DNA of 64,000 bases from Polyodon spathula (Eukaryota; Chordata; Actinopteri; Acipenseriformes; Polyodontidae), in assembly GCF_017654505.1 (NCBI RefSeq), contig NC_054536.1, positions 36,622,970 through 36,686,969 of the forward strand, written 5' to 3'. Numbering within the stretch: position 1 is the stretch's first letter; each line of letters begins with the position of its first letter. The notes under the pieces were generated by a model, which saw only the letters and a program-made list of their open reading frames with translations, did no database searches and was not told where the DNA came from. The position numbers and the translations under genes are program-made. Below are positions 36,151-48,292 of the stretch, in pieces.

Positions 36151-36346
36151 TATCAAAGGTTCTTGGAGGTCCTTTAATTTATTGCTCTTAAGAAAATTTT
36201 AACTGCCCACAATAGTACCCACAAACACAACCTAAAAACTTAGTGGAAACCCAGTTCAAGACAGCTGTACGATATGAGCAGTCACACAAAGCCAATTTGG
36301 AATGACAATTTCTCTGGCAGAAAAAAAAAAAACTAAAAACTACATG

Positions 36347-36780
36347 GGTGACTGAGTGGCTCATCCAGTTAAAGTGCTGCCACAGGAAGTGCAGGATGAA
36401 TCACACAGCTTGGACTGTGCAAAGAGGCTGAACTTTGCTGGGGACCCCGAGGGGAGCGTCACATTGGCTCCCGGGGTGGGGGATGAGAAACCGGCAGGGA
36501 TTACTTCTCCTAATCGCGTTACAGCAAACTCTACTGGCCAGACAATGAGTACGTTCACAGTGGACTCTGTTCTCTGGGATCGGAAGCCTGCCCACGTCTG
36601 CTGTGGATTGCTTGGTGTAAAAGCAATTCTGGCTTTAGGCTTGTGAGATCGGAGGATGCTCACACTCCCTCAGAACATTTGTGCTGTGTGGAGACTCACT
36701 GCGGTCAGGAGAAAAAACATAATTGAACATTCCAAATTTGGGAAATATAAATAAAAATAATAACTGCTCACTCCAAATTT
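36347..36780 (+). mobile_element. tRNA-derived SINE, copy 3
   Basis: A-box-like TGGCTCATCCAG at 36358-36369 opens a GC-rich body. The tail ATAATTGAACATTCC and CAAATTTGGG is followed by A-rich sequence. The body shares short blocks with copy 1, including the GCG(C/T)TACAGC(G/A)AAC step near 36520. Three minus- and plus-strand open frames here are by-products. Confidence 0.7.
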
Positions 36781-37204
36781 TAAAAAAGAAAAAAAAAAAT
36801 ACATGGAAACACATACAACCCAAAAGTAAAACCAAAATAGAGTGAGACTTATTTTTCTTTCTCCATGGAAATTACCCCATGAGCCCTTTTTTTCACAGTT
36901 GCCTTTACCTGTAGAAGCCATTAGAAATCTCAGTGGATTTGTACTGTAATGCATCAAGCAGGGTATATTCGATTGTGATAGGTTACATAGAGATTTAATA
37001 TTGGGTAAACAAACACAATATGTGGCCATTCATTTCAAATTAAGTTCACTTGATGTCTTTCTGGTCATTTAGAAATTGAAGGAAAGAACTCCTGGGGAAC
37101 CAAAAGTAAACAAAGCAATTCACTTCTGTTATGGAACATAATATTCGAAATATAACATGCACAGCATTTATAATGAGCATGACTGAGCTTTTGTAGATTG
37201 TGCA
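36781..37204. other. Noncoding spacer
   Basis: Nothing recognised between the SINE tail and the LTR fragment. Confidence 0.45.
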
Positions 37205-37430
37205 TGTAGCAGGGCGGTAGGAAAGCCCTGCTGTTTGAATGTATTGAATGTATTCAGGTTGGGGTGTTCAGAGGAGGAACGAGAGCGATCGAGGAGCGAG
37301 AATTTAATTTAAAAACTAAGAAACATATAGGAACAGTGACGGCGATTTCCCAGCCTGACCTATTTGTGTTCGTGGGTTGTTTTTTGTTTATCTATTTTAT
37401 TTGTGCTCTGGGAACAAATGTTTTTTTGCA
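37205..37430 (+). mobile_element. LTR 5' fragment
   Basis: It starts TGTAGCAGGGCGG and soon forms a short hairpin, GCAGGGC with GCCCTGC around a nine-base loop. The start resembles the LTR at 8577-9119 read on its own strand (TGTAGCAG). The sequence becomes T/G-rich toward 37420 and is then cut off by the Tc1 fragment. No right edge or internal region is present. Confidence 0.4.
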
Positions 37431-37518
37431 TACTTCAAATGGGATTCAAGGTGGGCTTTCTTGCGTAATGGCTACCTTCTTGCCACCCTACCATACAGGC
37501 CAGTTTGTGGAGTGCTTG

Positions 37519-37600
37519 GGATATTGTTATAATATGCACAGTTTGACCAGTCTTGGCCAGGATATTGTTATAATATGCACAGTTTGACCAGTCTTGGCCA
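37519..37600. repeat. Exact 41-bp tandem duplication
   Basis: The 41 bases starting GGATATTGTTATAATATG and ending TCTTGGCCA are repeated head to tail without a mismatch by eye (37519-37559, 37560-37600). Perfect identity inside an old relic implies a recent duplication or an assembly artefact. Confidence 0.95.
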
Positions 37601-37844
37601 TAAAAGCCTGTAGCTCTTGTAAAGTTGCCATGGGCCTCTTGGCAGCCTCTCTGATCAGTCTCCTTCTTGCTCCCTCATCCAGTTTGGAGGGATGGCCTGA
37701 TCTAGATAGGGTCTTGATGGTGCCATACACCTTCCACTTCTTAAAAATCAGCTTGACAGTGCTCCAAGGGATATTCAAGGCCTTTGAGATTTTTCTTATA
37801 CCCTACACAGACTGGAGTTCTTTTGAAAGCGCCTTGGTGTTCAT
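37527..37844 (-). pseudogene. Tc1-like transposase N-terminal piece
   Basis: From the Met at 37844: MNTKALSKELQSV, a stop, then a helix-turn-helix with IPWSTVKLIFKKWKVYG and the linker SRSGHPSKLDEGARRRL typical of Tc1 transposases. The DNA-binding domain is nearly complete; the catalytic domain is absent. A 41-bp duplication sits at the broken edge. Confidence 0.85.
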
Positions 37845-38213
37845 GGTTGAGTTTTTGCTTTGAAATGCACTACCCAGCATAGGGAACCTACAGAAACTGG
37901 TGAATTTATCCTGAAATCATGTGAATCACTACAATTTAATACAGGTTGAGCCCACTTAACTTGGTGTATGATTTTGAAGACGATTGGTTATATATGAGCT
38001 AATTTAGGATCACTATTACAAGGGGGGTGGACTCTTATCCAACCAAGCTATTTCAGTTTTTATTTTTAATTAATTTTCTGCAAATTTCTAGAATATTTTT
38101 TTCACTTGGAAGTTGTGGGGTAGGATGTGTAGATAAATGAAAATTTTTTTAATGCATTTTAATTCCAGGCTATAAGGCAACAAAAGGGGGCGTATACTTT
38201 CTATAGGCACTCT

Positions 38214-39132
38214 ATACCATACAGATATGCTTTAAAATCATGCATAGAGTAAGAAATACAGACAAGAAATAGGGGAATTGTAACTGCACAAGACTTTAAG
38301 AAGATATAAGTCGTAGTTAAACTGAAGACTTCGTATGCAGCTGTATTGTTGCTGAACATGTCACTGTACAACAATGGAAGGATTATCCACCCATTTAACT
38401 GCCATGGATGTAAGTAAATAAAACTTATTGTTTCTGAAGTTTGAAAAGTCTATATGTCTGGAATTAATCTATACGAAATAAGAAGTTGAACTAATGTGAA
38501 GCACAGTAACTACATGATGCGTTGTAATGTATAAGCAACCTAGACCACAAACTCTGAAGTGGTACATTTATTTATTAAGAAGCCACCGCACATTCCATAT
38601 TATATTCCTTTGTCCTGATGATGTATTTCGAGCTTGTAACACATCTGCATGTGTTACAAGTACTGCTGTACCCAACTCTCCACTTTCATATTGGTATACT
38701 TCTTTTTTTGCTTCTGAGCATCCTCATCACCATAACTAGTACCAGGCTGAGGTCTTTGCGTGCCATTAATTTTCTTCTGGAATGTGTAGCCTACACACGC
38801 AGGGTTGACCCAAACCCGCTATGTATTGTGAGAGGTGTGTAATTCTCCACTGCTAATTGCAGTGAGGGGTATTTAAATTTTAATTTTATTTAAATTAAAT
38901 CCGTTGTTATTTTGGTGCTGAGTGCGGCCCTACTGAACACGCACATTACATGGCTTTTTGCGGTCGTTTTTTCTCCTTTATAAATTTGGGCCTCAGTGTT
39001 TAATTCCATGTCAGAAGCAATGGTCAAGGAATTTTCTGTCTCAATCATAGGCACCTAACTTTGTTAAACTATAGAGGGGCAAACTGAAGGACTAACTGCC
39101 GAGTGTAGAGAGGCAAATGCTTATTTGTTTTT

Positions 39133-39171
<39 letters not shown>

Positions 39172-39614
39172 TTAAGAAACCAAGCAAACCTTGCTGTTGT
39201 GAAGTTACGGTTTCAGTAATTGCAAACCTACAAAATCGGGCAGATGTTTCAGCATAAAATTTACAATATGTACTTACTGAGCATGCATTAAATGCAAATA
39301 CATGCAAGTCTCTGCACAGTGCTACACCTAGAATTCCCACATGTAGTTTATTAAAGGAAAGTGCTACACAAACAAAGAAAAGCTGTACTGTTTAGTACTG
39401 TTCTTTAGAAGGTAATTATTCCCCAAGTAAGGCAGTTCAAAATACTTGCCATGTCAATAGAATATTTTTTCTATATAAAAAAAGACTTTACTCTGAAGCA
39501 AATGCAAAGCTCTTTGTTTTATTAAGGAAAATAAAAAATAAAAATCACCGTAGTTGCAGTATAAACTTAGTTGCAGGAAGGACCAGTCAAGAGTTGTTTC
39601 TTGTTTTATACCAT
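38214..39614. other. Noncoding stretch
   Basis: No gene recognised. A T run lies at 39139-39167. Confidence 0.5.
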
Positions 39615-40020
39615 TAAAATGTCTTCCACAACCAAATCCCTATGGTCATGGGCACATTCTTCTGGGTTTTTAGTGTGTAGGCATTTTTGTACATTTCGCC
39701 ACAATTCTGTTTTAAATCAACTGTATCTTAACTGTAATACAGCTTTAAATCCTACTAACAAGCCTCCGTTCCTGATTGTAATCTTGTTTTAAATCTCGCA
39801 AGCAGAGTCTCCAATTGAAACGTAGGAATGTGTTGTCACTCAATAGTTGGGGTGGGTTTAAAGTATTCAGAGCGAATCAATGATAGATACAAGTCAGGAA
39901 GGAGGGACATTGCCAAGCAGCACTGGGAAAAGTAATATTATTTTTGACGTAGGTTTTATTTTTTAATGGGAAAAGAGTAAAGTCAACCTGAATTGATTGA
40001 CCGTTTCCAGTTTGTTGTTG
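39615..40020 (-). mobile_element. Non-autonomous hAT-like element, partial copy A
   Basis: Its reverse complement aligns with the middle of the elements at 50897 and 52862. Shared blocks include CCCAACTATTGAGTG (reverse), AACTGTAATACAGCTTTAAA and TTCTTCTGGG. Both ends are missing. The open frame at 39571-39792 also appears as a minus-strand frame inside the copy at 52862, but it has no transposase motif. Confidence 0.75.
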
Positions 40021-41495
40021 TAAATAGTGCAGAACTGACTATGGTGGGTCAAACCAATGTTCGTGTAGGGGCCATTTTATTGTGGGTTTTTATTTTATTT
40101 TTTTATTTTTAATGTTGGACTCATGACGTCTTATGAATGACTTCCCTTTTTTTATATTTTCAAATGTTTAAAGGCAAAACCATAACAAAATTTAGAATAA
40201 TAGTGAGTTTACACAGAGCAAAAAAAAGTAGAGTGGCAAAATATATAGTTTGCCTATAGTCTAAATCAAGTTGTAGTTGAATAGGAAAAAAATACACTAA
40301 AAGGTCACAAGTCATCAAGTGAAAACATTACAGTCCCGTAAAGACGAGCATCTCCTTGTTTGGCTCTACCGTGAGTGATGGAGAGGCCAAACAAAAGAAA
40401 CGACATGAATGAAAGCCCAACAGAGCTTGGAGATGACATGTTGATTAGTGTTAAAATAATACAGCATTTAAAATAGGTTATATTTTTTTTGTTTGCAAAG
40501 ACTACAAAAGCCAATATCCATTCATAAAGGGTGCAGTTTATTATCAGTATGTTTAAACATTATGCAAAAGTAAACATAATGCAAACATTATAAAAAAGTG
40601 AAAACATCTGTTGAAAGTAGTTATTTTATTTATTGTCATTTAGAAAATTGTTAATGTTAGGACACTTTCTTTCATGCTCTGTTAAGTTTGATTTGCACAT
40701 GATGTACTACGTTTTTTTTGTATGAAATAATATGCAGTGCGTTGCACAGCTTACTCGAGTTAGGGCTCCTTCTATTAACACTGTTTTTTTTTTTTTTCTT
40801 TAGCAGTGCTCATCTTTATTTAACAGTTTTCCAAACTTGTCGGACTACTAAAGACTACTAAAGAACTTTTATGTACTGTTTTAATTACAAATGAGTTCTG
40901 ACAGGTCTGCAGTGTATTAACCTGGCCCATCGTAAACTGATGTTGGCTGACAGCTCCATACCATTCTCAGAGAAAAGGAACATGTGGAAGAAATTGTTCT
41001 TTTACATTTCACAGCTTGCCACTTCCTCTGCCGGACAACCTTTAACCTTCCTAACACCCACAAGAGAAGTATTCCCACTAGTGCAAATGAAGTAGAGAAT
41101 TAGGTGTATGTTGTTCAGGGAGATGGAACCAGTGCATCCAAAAAATAGGAGACAAATTAACTTGAAATGTTTTTTTTGTTGTTGTTGTTGTTGTTTTTTT
41201 TTTTTTTTAATCAGGTTAGCTCCCTACCATATATAAACTTTTACTCAAGCTGAACTCAGATTCAGGTTGGAATTCAAGTCACATTTATGTGAATATTCTC
41301 TGTTTTCTTTTGTCTTTTTAAAAGGAAGAGGTGCAAAATAAATTGATTTCAGATGTTAGAGTTGGTCTTAAACATATAAGATTGTCTTTAGCTGAAATAC
41401 AGGATAAAACGTATTCAGCAGAAAAGTAGGAGTACACTAGATTAAGATGCTCATAAAAGAGACATAATGTACAATGACAGCTATAGATATAGCAT

Positions 41496-41496
<1 letters not shown>
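40021..41496. other. Noncoding stretch
   Basis: No gene recognised. GTT and T runs lie at 41170-41210. Confidence 0.5.

Positions 41497-41497
<1 letters not shown>

Positions 41498-41542
<45 letters not shown>
41498..41542. repeat. TAA microsatellite at the L2 3' end
   Basis: About 15 TAA units. Read with the LINE this is its TTA tail, grown from the short repeat that ends L2-clade elements. Confidence 0.95.
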
Positions 41543-41543
<1 letters not shown>

Positions 41544-41604
41544 TGTTATTATTATTTTTATTAGCAGACACCCTTATCCAGGACAACTTACAATTGTTAC
41601 AAAA

Positions 41605-41694
41605 TATCACAATACAAAGTATCACATTATAAAATATCACATTACAAGTTATCACATTATACAATATCACATTACAGAATATCATAATACAGAT
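41605..41694. repeat. 15-bp tandem repeat, six units, in the L2 3' region
   Basis: TATCAC or TATCAT recurs at 41605, 41620, 41635, 41650, 41665 and 41680, an exact period of 15. The unit is close to TATCACATTACAAAA. Confidence 0.95.
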
Positions 41695-41928
41695 ATTGCA
41701 GTTATGGAAGTACAATAAGATCAAATTTAAGTAAGAGCAAAATAAAGAATACAGTAAATGATAAGCATGAGTGAGTTTGACCAAGAGCAGTTAAAACTTA
41801 TAGTAAATATTTGCTTATAAGAGTGAAGTTTAGTAAGAACATGTAGTCAATATGATAAATGGATGAGAACATTTTCCCGATAAGAGCAAATACAAAAAAC
41901 ATGAGTACGATTACCTATAAGAGTAAAA

Positions 41929-43470
41929 TCATATACATGATACAATTATAGTTAGCAGCAGTAGTTGAGTGTGGCAAGGCATGGAGCAGTTCAGTGCAGG
42001 TACAAGCTGATGCAAGAACTGGTATAATTGGGTGCCATATAGTCCAGTATGGTTGAGAGTTGTGATGTTTACAGATGGTGTCTGAACAGGTGTGTCTTGT
42101 GGAGGCGCCAGAAGGTTGTCAGGGACTGAGCAGTCCTGATATCCGTGGGTAGGTCGTTCCACCACTGAGGGATAAGGGTGGAGAAGGAGCCGGCTCTGGA
42201 AGAGGGGGAGGATATGGAAGTTGCAGCTAGTCTGATGGAGGTGGAGGAGTGGAGAGGGGGTGTAGGGAGAAACCATAGTCTGGAGATATGAAGGAGCAGA
42301 AAGGTCAAGACAGCAATAGGTGAGTACAAGAGTTTTGAATTTGTGAGTAGCGATAGGGAGCTAGTGCAGAGAGCGGAGCAGCGGTGTATCATGGGAGAAA
42401 CGAAGAAGGGAAAAGACAAGGCGAGCAGCAGAGTTTTGGATGAGCTGTAGTGGACAGGTACCACAGGCAGGAAGGTCAGCTAGGAGGGAGTTGCATTAGT
42501 CAAGGGCCTGAACTAGGAGCTGCGTGGAGTAACTGGTGAGGAAGAGGCAAATTCTGGTTATGTTGCTGAGGAAGAAACGACGGGAGCGTGCCAGAGTTGA
42601 GATGTGCCGAGAATAGGAGAGGGAGGGGTCAAGGGTGACAGCAAGGTTCTTGGTGGATGAGGAGTGAGAGAGGGTGGTGTATTCAAGCGGAATAGAGATA
42701 GAGAGATCAGTGGTCAGGCAGGATGAGGGGGGGAGAAAAGGAGGTCTGATTTGGAAAGGTTGAGTTTGAGTGCATCCAGGAGGACATGGCCGAGAGACAG
42801 GTAGAGATACAGGAGGACATGCTGGAGTCAGAGGTGGGAAAGGAAAGGATGATTTGGGCATCATCAGCATAGAATAGAGATGAGGGGACCGAGGGAGTGG
42901 GTGTAGAGAGAAAACAGCAGGGTCCTAGGATTGAGCCTTGGGGGACATCTGTCGAAAGAGAGCAAGAGGCAGAGGGTGAGCCACGCTAGGACACCCGGTA
43001 TACGCACTCATAGAGATAGGAAAACCTGGCAAGAGCAGTGCTGGAGAGTCCCAGGTCAGCACATGAGGACAGGAGAATAGAGTAGTCAACTGTGTCAAAG
43101 GCAGCAGAGAGGTCAAAGAGAATTAGGACAGAGAGGTAGGTGGCACTAGCAGAGAGTAGAGTTTGTGACAAAGATAAGAGCAGTTTCAGTGGAGTGTGCT
43201 GAGCGAAAGTCAGATTGGAGGGGATTGAGCAGGGGACGTGTACCGCTCGGTGAAAAGTTTTAGAGAAGAATGGGAGGAGGGAGACAGGATAGTAGTTTGA
43301 GGGATGAGGGGGAGGGGGGTGTCCAGAGCACAAGTGGTGGGTTTATGGTTCTGGAGCAGGGAGCAGAGATCGAAGTCCAAGAGGGGTGAGAAGGAGAAGC
43401 AGGATAGGATAGTAGGGGTTGCAGATGGTGATGGGAACGGAGGTTTCGATGGAAGGTTGCAGATTACCAT
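41929..43470 (-). pseudogene. L2 reverse-transcriptase C-terminal half
   Basis: The first recognisable block, near 43310, reads [19 protein letters not shown]. It is followed by [20 protein letters not shown], with the Phe-Asp-x-Ser-x-Ala-Phe-Asp motif holding a catalytic Asp. The Tyr-x-Asp-Asp region further on is disrupted. Near 42640 NLAVTLDPSLSYSRHIS matches the conserved thumb block, and the end reads FSTLIPQWWNDLPTDIR and THLFRHHL, as in L2 proteins. At least four frameshifts break it. Confidence 0.9.
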
Positions 43471-43984
43471 AATTACTGTTATTTAAAACAGTTTTAGATA
43501 TTTTAGACAATTGGCTCACATATTAGTTTTTTAAAAATAATACCTTCTGCTATGTAGTAGGGATATTCCCAAATACAAATTCATATTAGAATAGCGGTCT
43601 TCTTCCTAATATTAGTAATGACCGAATAGTGTCTTTCATTTTTACAATAATTTTTTACAATCAACACTTCTATAAGATTTATTTAACTTATAAACAATGT
43701 CGGCTCAAAACAAACTTAAAGTGACATCAAAAATAAAAAAACGAAAGCAAAGAGCCCTACTTATAGTAGAGCTTTGTTACAAAATGCAACACAGGACTGG
43801 ACTGTATATATTATACACTATATAATGAAGTTTGCATGTGTGTAGGAAGATATTGGTATTTTCAGCATATTGGTATCTTAACTATTCTATAATTGTTAAA
43901 AAAAACAAAAAACAGTTATAAAGCTGTGTCTTCACTGATGTCCCAGTTTAAAGACATTATGTCTCACTGTGGCTTTCTGGATGA
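43471..43984. other. Noncoding spacer
   Basis: Nothing recognised. Confidence 0.5.
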
Positions 43985-44361
43985 AACTGTCAGCAATCTA
44001 GTCTAGTTCTCTAGTTCTCTAGTATGGTCCTCATGAACATTAAGGACAGCTGCATTATTCAGTCTCAGCTCTCCCATTGATGACCGGAGATTTATAAGTC
44101 TTTTGAAGCTTGGGAATGAGTGTGAAAACCAGACTCACATCTTAAGCCAAGACTCTTTGTAATATGATCAAAAACTTGGTTGAATAATTTTCGATGCACA
44201 TCCATCCGGGTTGCAAAAACATTGGGACTGCTTCCTTTATCAATTCGCCTAGGTGCCTTCCTTACACGAAGCAGGCAGGGTTCGTCAAGATCAAACTGTT
44301 TGGCCTTTGCACAAGCTTCTTTCCACAGATTCTCGAAACCAGTTTCTCTCAACAGCTGCAA
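43985..44361 (-). pseudogene. hAT transposase C-terminal region, frameshifted
   Basis: The minus-strand frame from 44361 reads RETGFENLWKEACAKA and DEPCLLRVRKAPRRID, then DVHRKLFNQVFDHITKSL. This matches the linker and helical region of ZMYM1-like hAT proteins. A frameshift near 44125 leads to FPSFKRLINLRSSMGELRLN and AAVLNVHED, the C-terminal hAT dimerisation motif (Ser-x-Met-x-(x)2-Arg-Leu then a hydrophobic helix). It ends in a stop at about 43990. It could be a transposon relic or a broken copy of a domesticated gene. The catalytic domain is not present. Confidence 0.75.
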
Positions 44362-44936
44362 GGTCTAGTTTAGAAAAAACAATCATTCTATGCACTTATT
44401 GAAAATGTAAAAACTATCTCACAAATCTGTTATTTTGGTTTCATATCTAATCATTACTCTCACAATTACTACAACTAGGTATCTCGACGGAGTCCTTAAC
44501 CCTATGCCACCTACAAGGAATGACCATATTTGGGCGTGAATATATGACAACTCTGTGTTAGCACTTGTAGTCTGGTAACCATAAATCAGAAATTAAAACC
44601 CAATATATCAACAGAAAGGCATTACATAGACCTTTCCAATGATATAATATGTTTGGTTGTGGTATGTGTTACATTTTTTCACATAAGCTACGTACCCCAA
44701 GAAACATCAAAAATTATATAATAATAAATATTTGTAAAAAATTGAGTAGGAGCTGCACAATTTTCCAACGATTTAAAATCAGAAATCAAAATTGAAATTG
44801 CTTGTATATTTGCAGAGCTGTACGGGGTTTTGTAATGCGTGCATTTTACAAAAAAGAGCCAAAATGTTACTCGGGATTTCCAGTCGTCACTTTACTTGCA
44901 TTATAATAGAACCAACACTATTTTCTTTCATAAATA

Positions 44937-44994
44937 AACACACACACACACACATATTATATATATATATAGATATATCATATATAATATATAT

Positions 44995-45061
<67 letters not shown>
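44937..45061. repeat. Compound (CA)n and broken (TA)n array
   Basis: CA units followed by TA units with several irregular breaks and then a pure stretch of about 26 TA units. Confidence 0.95.
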
Positions 45062-45063
<2 letters not shown>

Positions 45064-45518
45064 AATATTTATATTGTATTTTACTCTTACAAAAAACATA
45101 ATAATAAGTTTTTTTTTTTATTATTGAAAAAGAGAAAAAACTTGCGAATTACGTTATGCTACATTATTGGTTATTTTTCAAAAATAAAAAAAGTACAACC
45201 AATAAAAAATAGCTAAATGATAATAAAAGTAACAGCTACATCTAAATAATTATCCACCCTTTTACACATATGGAAATTTAAAAAAAAAACATAGGGAAAG
45301 TACAGTAATAATAATTAAAATATTGAAGTTACACCTAAGTTATTTAGATGCCAGGTACATACAACTCGTTTACATTAGTTCCTCCTCCGCCCAAAGAAAC
45401 ATTTTCAAAACAGGACATAAAATAAATTTAAAAAATATATAATACAAATAAATAAATAGAAGGGGGATCTTAGTTTTTTTTCTCTCAATCGCCATCTCCT
45501 GCCCTGCACGCAATCAAA

Positions 45519-45553
45519 CACACACACACACACACACACATACACACACAGCA
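45519..45553. repeat. (CA)n microsatellite
   Basis: About 16 CA units with one TA break. Confidence 0.95.
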
Positions 45554-46004
45554 TTCTGGAAGTATTTTTTTAAATAAACTGTCTGTAAAGTTTTTTTTTT
45601 TTTTTTTTTTTTAAAAACCTAAAAGAAAGTGATTATTCCCAATTCTTAGCTTTCGGATGAGTTATAGATCAGCACTTTAGGGCATGTAGAAGGGGAGATA
45701 CAGACATTTCATATGTGTGAGTACCCCATTGAACTTGGCTGTAATGGCGGATGCAAGTTAATCATCCTTGTAGTTAAAAAAAAAAAAAAAGTCCCACCTC
45801 CCACCCACTCCAGCCCTAAACAAGTTACATGGAGGCATTTATCGTAGTGATGTGTATTGTAATCGACATCATCGAAGTGTTGGTCTCAAAGAGATAAGAC
45901 CAGACAGCCCTGAAGGGTGGGGTGGGGGGTGAGATAGAGGTCAGAATTCCCTCACGAATAACTTGGCTTCCGTAAGGACATGGGACCCTGGTCCCTCCTC
46001 ACCA

Positions 46005-46028
46005 CCCCCCCCCCCCCCCCCCCCCCCC
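46005..46028. repeat. 24-base C run
   Basis: An uninterrupted C tract, able to form G-quadruplex on the other strand. Its length may be uncertain. Confidence 0.9.
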
Positions 46029-46149
46029 AGAAAATACCACTCCGTCGAGACTGAATCTCGTGGGACAGAGCAGCTGATGACTTAGAGCACTGTATCAAGG
46101 ATAACCCTGTACGCGATAGTACTCCACATTCTCTATTTCCTCGCCCTCG

Positions 46150-46642
46150 TCTCCCATCGGGACACAGCTTGGCTGGAGCCTCTCCAAACCTGAAGGGCGT
46201 GGAAAGTGGAAAAAAAAAAGGGCGTCCCCAGTGGAAAACCCTGTACTCCCCACTAGTCCCAAGAGGAGCTGGGGACTTAGGATGGAGAGTGTTGCACAGA
46301 GCCATCATGTCAGGGGCGCTCCTGCATCATTTCTGCGGTCAGTCCAAGTCGGTATTCCATATTTGTTTTTTGTGTGCCAGACTGCAGCCGTTCTTCTTCT
46401 TCTTGAAGAACCTCCTTCTGTAGTTCTGGCTGCATTTCTCCCCCACCCTCCTTATTTTCGGACACCCTGTTCATGGCTGCACCAAAGCGAGATACCACCT
46501 GGTGAATCTGCTCCTGGCTCTTGGTAAATTGGCCATTTACAAGACCAGGAAGCGTAAGATCATGAGGGAGGGTCTCATTGACTGTGGAGCTATGTTCAGG
46601 CTAATTTGGAGCACGGCAATGCAGAGTCCAAAGGTGAAATGA
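46150..46642 (+). pseudogene. LINE reverse-transcriptase C-terminal tail
   Basis: One frame runs from about 46169 to a TGA at 46640-46642 with a single nonsense codon (TAG at 46421). It reads LYSPLVPRGAGDLGWRVLHR, then CARLQPFFFFLKNLLL, the stop, then KARYHLVNLLLALGKLAIYK and TRKRKIM. The Trp-Arg-(x)2-His and Cys-Ala-Arg-Leu blocks, followed by a helix ending Leu-Ala-Ile-Tyr-x-(x)-Arg-Lys, are the C-terminus of Tx1- or Rex-like LINE proteins, after the polymerase. The clade is uncertain. It is different from the L2 at 42 kb and lies on the other strand. Confidence 0.75.
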
Positions 46643-48292
46643 TGGCATTTGTCGACCAATGATCTCTAAATGGTGTGCTCTGTACCATCCAATTTGGATC
46701 TTTTATCCAATTAAACATTTAATTTACAGTCCTTTTTTACCGTTTCTTCCCCGTTAAAATTATTTACCCGACTTTTTTAGCAGCCTCTTTTTGAGATGTT
46801 AAATCGAATTTTGGAGTAGTACCTACAAATGGGTGTATAAATAAGATTAAGTAAACAGTAACATGTCTGCTTCACGTCAACCGATCGCATCAGGTTATAT
46901 GCGAGTCCACAGTTATGAATCAGAAATTTTACAAACCAATGGTACAAACAGTGTGTAATTGCACACAGCTTTGGGCGCCAATGGATCGTGGCATAGTAAA
47001 TATTGTAAACTTAGGAACCAAAGTGATATTTTTTTGTGTGTCAGCCACTTAAGTCATAGACAGAATTTCTTGAATGCAGACAGGTTATATTACTTATTTT
47101 AAAAATATATATTTGTTGTATCCAGTTTTATTGTATTAATTACAAAGTGAATAACACTTTACCATACAGTCCCATTTTAAACCTTATGAAAATAATAGCG
47201 AGTCATTGTGTAAAAAAGGCAGTTAAGGAATACAACACTTGTTTCTAGGAATACAGTTCATGCCATCTTGGGTTGTCTTCTATTATACTACTTTGAGAAT
47301 TACCTTTAATGACTCCATTCGCTTAAATGAGAAAACATGTACGGCTATGGCATGATGTTGGCACATTGGCATTTTGCGAAATGGAAAAATAAAACAAATT
47401 CTGATGACATCAAAGAATAAGTGTGAAATATTAATTTTAAATGTTAACCTTACATTTGTTAAATATAATATACGATTTTATACAGTACCTATCAACCCAA
47501 CTCTGAAACAACTAACTACAACTACAACTACAACAACTACACTATGAGTGCAACAAAAGTAATGGATAATTTTGTAAATGTATACTTTATCTTTACCTTA
47601 AACATATTGATATGTAACTGTAATCATTTAATGTTTACGAGCAAAAATACTAATTTGAAACTACAGCTGTATTAAAATTAAATATGAAGTCTGTTCCAAA
47701 GTGTGAAAAAAAGAATAATTAACTGTATTCTGCAAGCTAAACAGCACTGTTATTAAGAAGATTTTAGACTTCAGACATATGTTGATTGCACGCCTCCACT
47801 TAAAAGATATTATTACAGATATATTTAATTTCTGAAACAAAAGAAAAAATTACATCATCTTGGAAGTTTCCATATTTATTATATTGATGGCTGCAAAAAA
47901 AAAAAAAAAAAAAGTTTCTCATACTGAAATTTTTACATGTATCAAGCTAAGGTTTACTTAATTAGAACCTTCAGGCGATGAAGGAACCCTTTTTTAAATT
48001 CTCTGAATGTTAATATGCTAAATAATGCAAAGCCTCGGCTCTTCAAGCATGAGACACACATCTGGCGGCTTAACATTTAAATTACAGAAAAAAAAAAAAA
48101 AAAACACTTCAGAAGTAATTTTCCAAGGGAAGGAAGAATGGCAAATGCATTACTACTAAATGTAATTTCTTTTTAGATTTTTCATCATGTCTAACTGCAT
48201 GCATTAGACTGGTTTTACTTATCAGGTTTATTCAGATTTGGTGCAGATCTTGTGTGGCGGATTGAACTTTAATATGAGTTGTTTTTTACTAG
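46643..48292. other. Noncoding stretch
   Basis: No gene recognised. An ACTACA-type short repeat lies near 47513-47541; A runs at 47896-47912 and 48087-48104. Confidence 0.5.

Larger units (their letters stand above)
37440..38213 (-). mobile_element. Tc1-like transposon, 3'-truncated
   Basis: The right end carries CGTATACTTTCTATAGGCAC, the terminal repeat of a fish Tc1-like family, next to TA. The minus-strand transposase start lies 370 bases inside. The homology ends at about 37440, so more than half the element is missing. It abuts the LTR fragment. Confidence 0.8.
41497..43470 (-). mobile_element. L2-clade LINE, 5'-truncated
   Basis: Minus-strand reverse-transcriptase remnants end in a 3' region whose last bases read TTGTCCTGGATAAGGGTGTC and TGCTAATAAAA, the conserved 3' tail of L2-type LINEs in fish. 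A TAA-type tract follows (41498-41542), as is usual for this clade. About 1.9 kb of a normal 4-5 kb remains. Truncation at the 5' end, near 43470, is typical of target-primed insertion. Confidence 0.9.
44362..46149. other. Noncoding stretch rich in simple repeats
   Basis: CA and TA arrays at 44937-45061, a CA array at 45519-45553, T and A runs near 45591-45613 and 45777-45791, and a C run at 46005-46028. No gene before the LINE fragment, although some of 45950-46150 may belong to that LINE. Confidence 0.5.

Noticed and set aside
36361..36663. Three overlapping open frames of 64-100 codons
   Set aside because: They lie within a SINE copy and lack stops because the SINE body is GC-rich.
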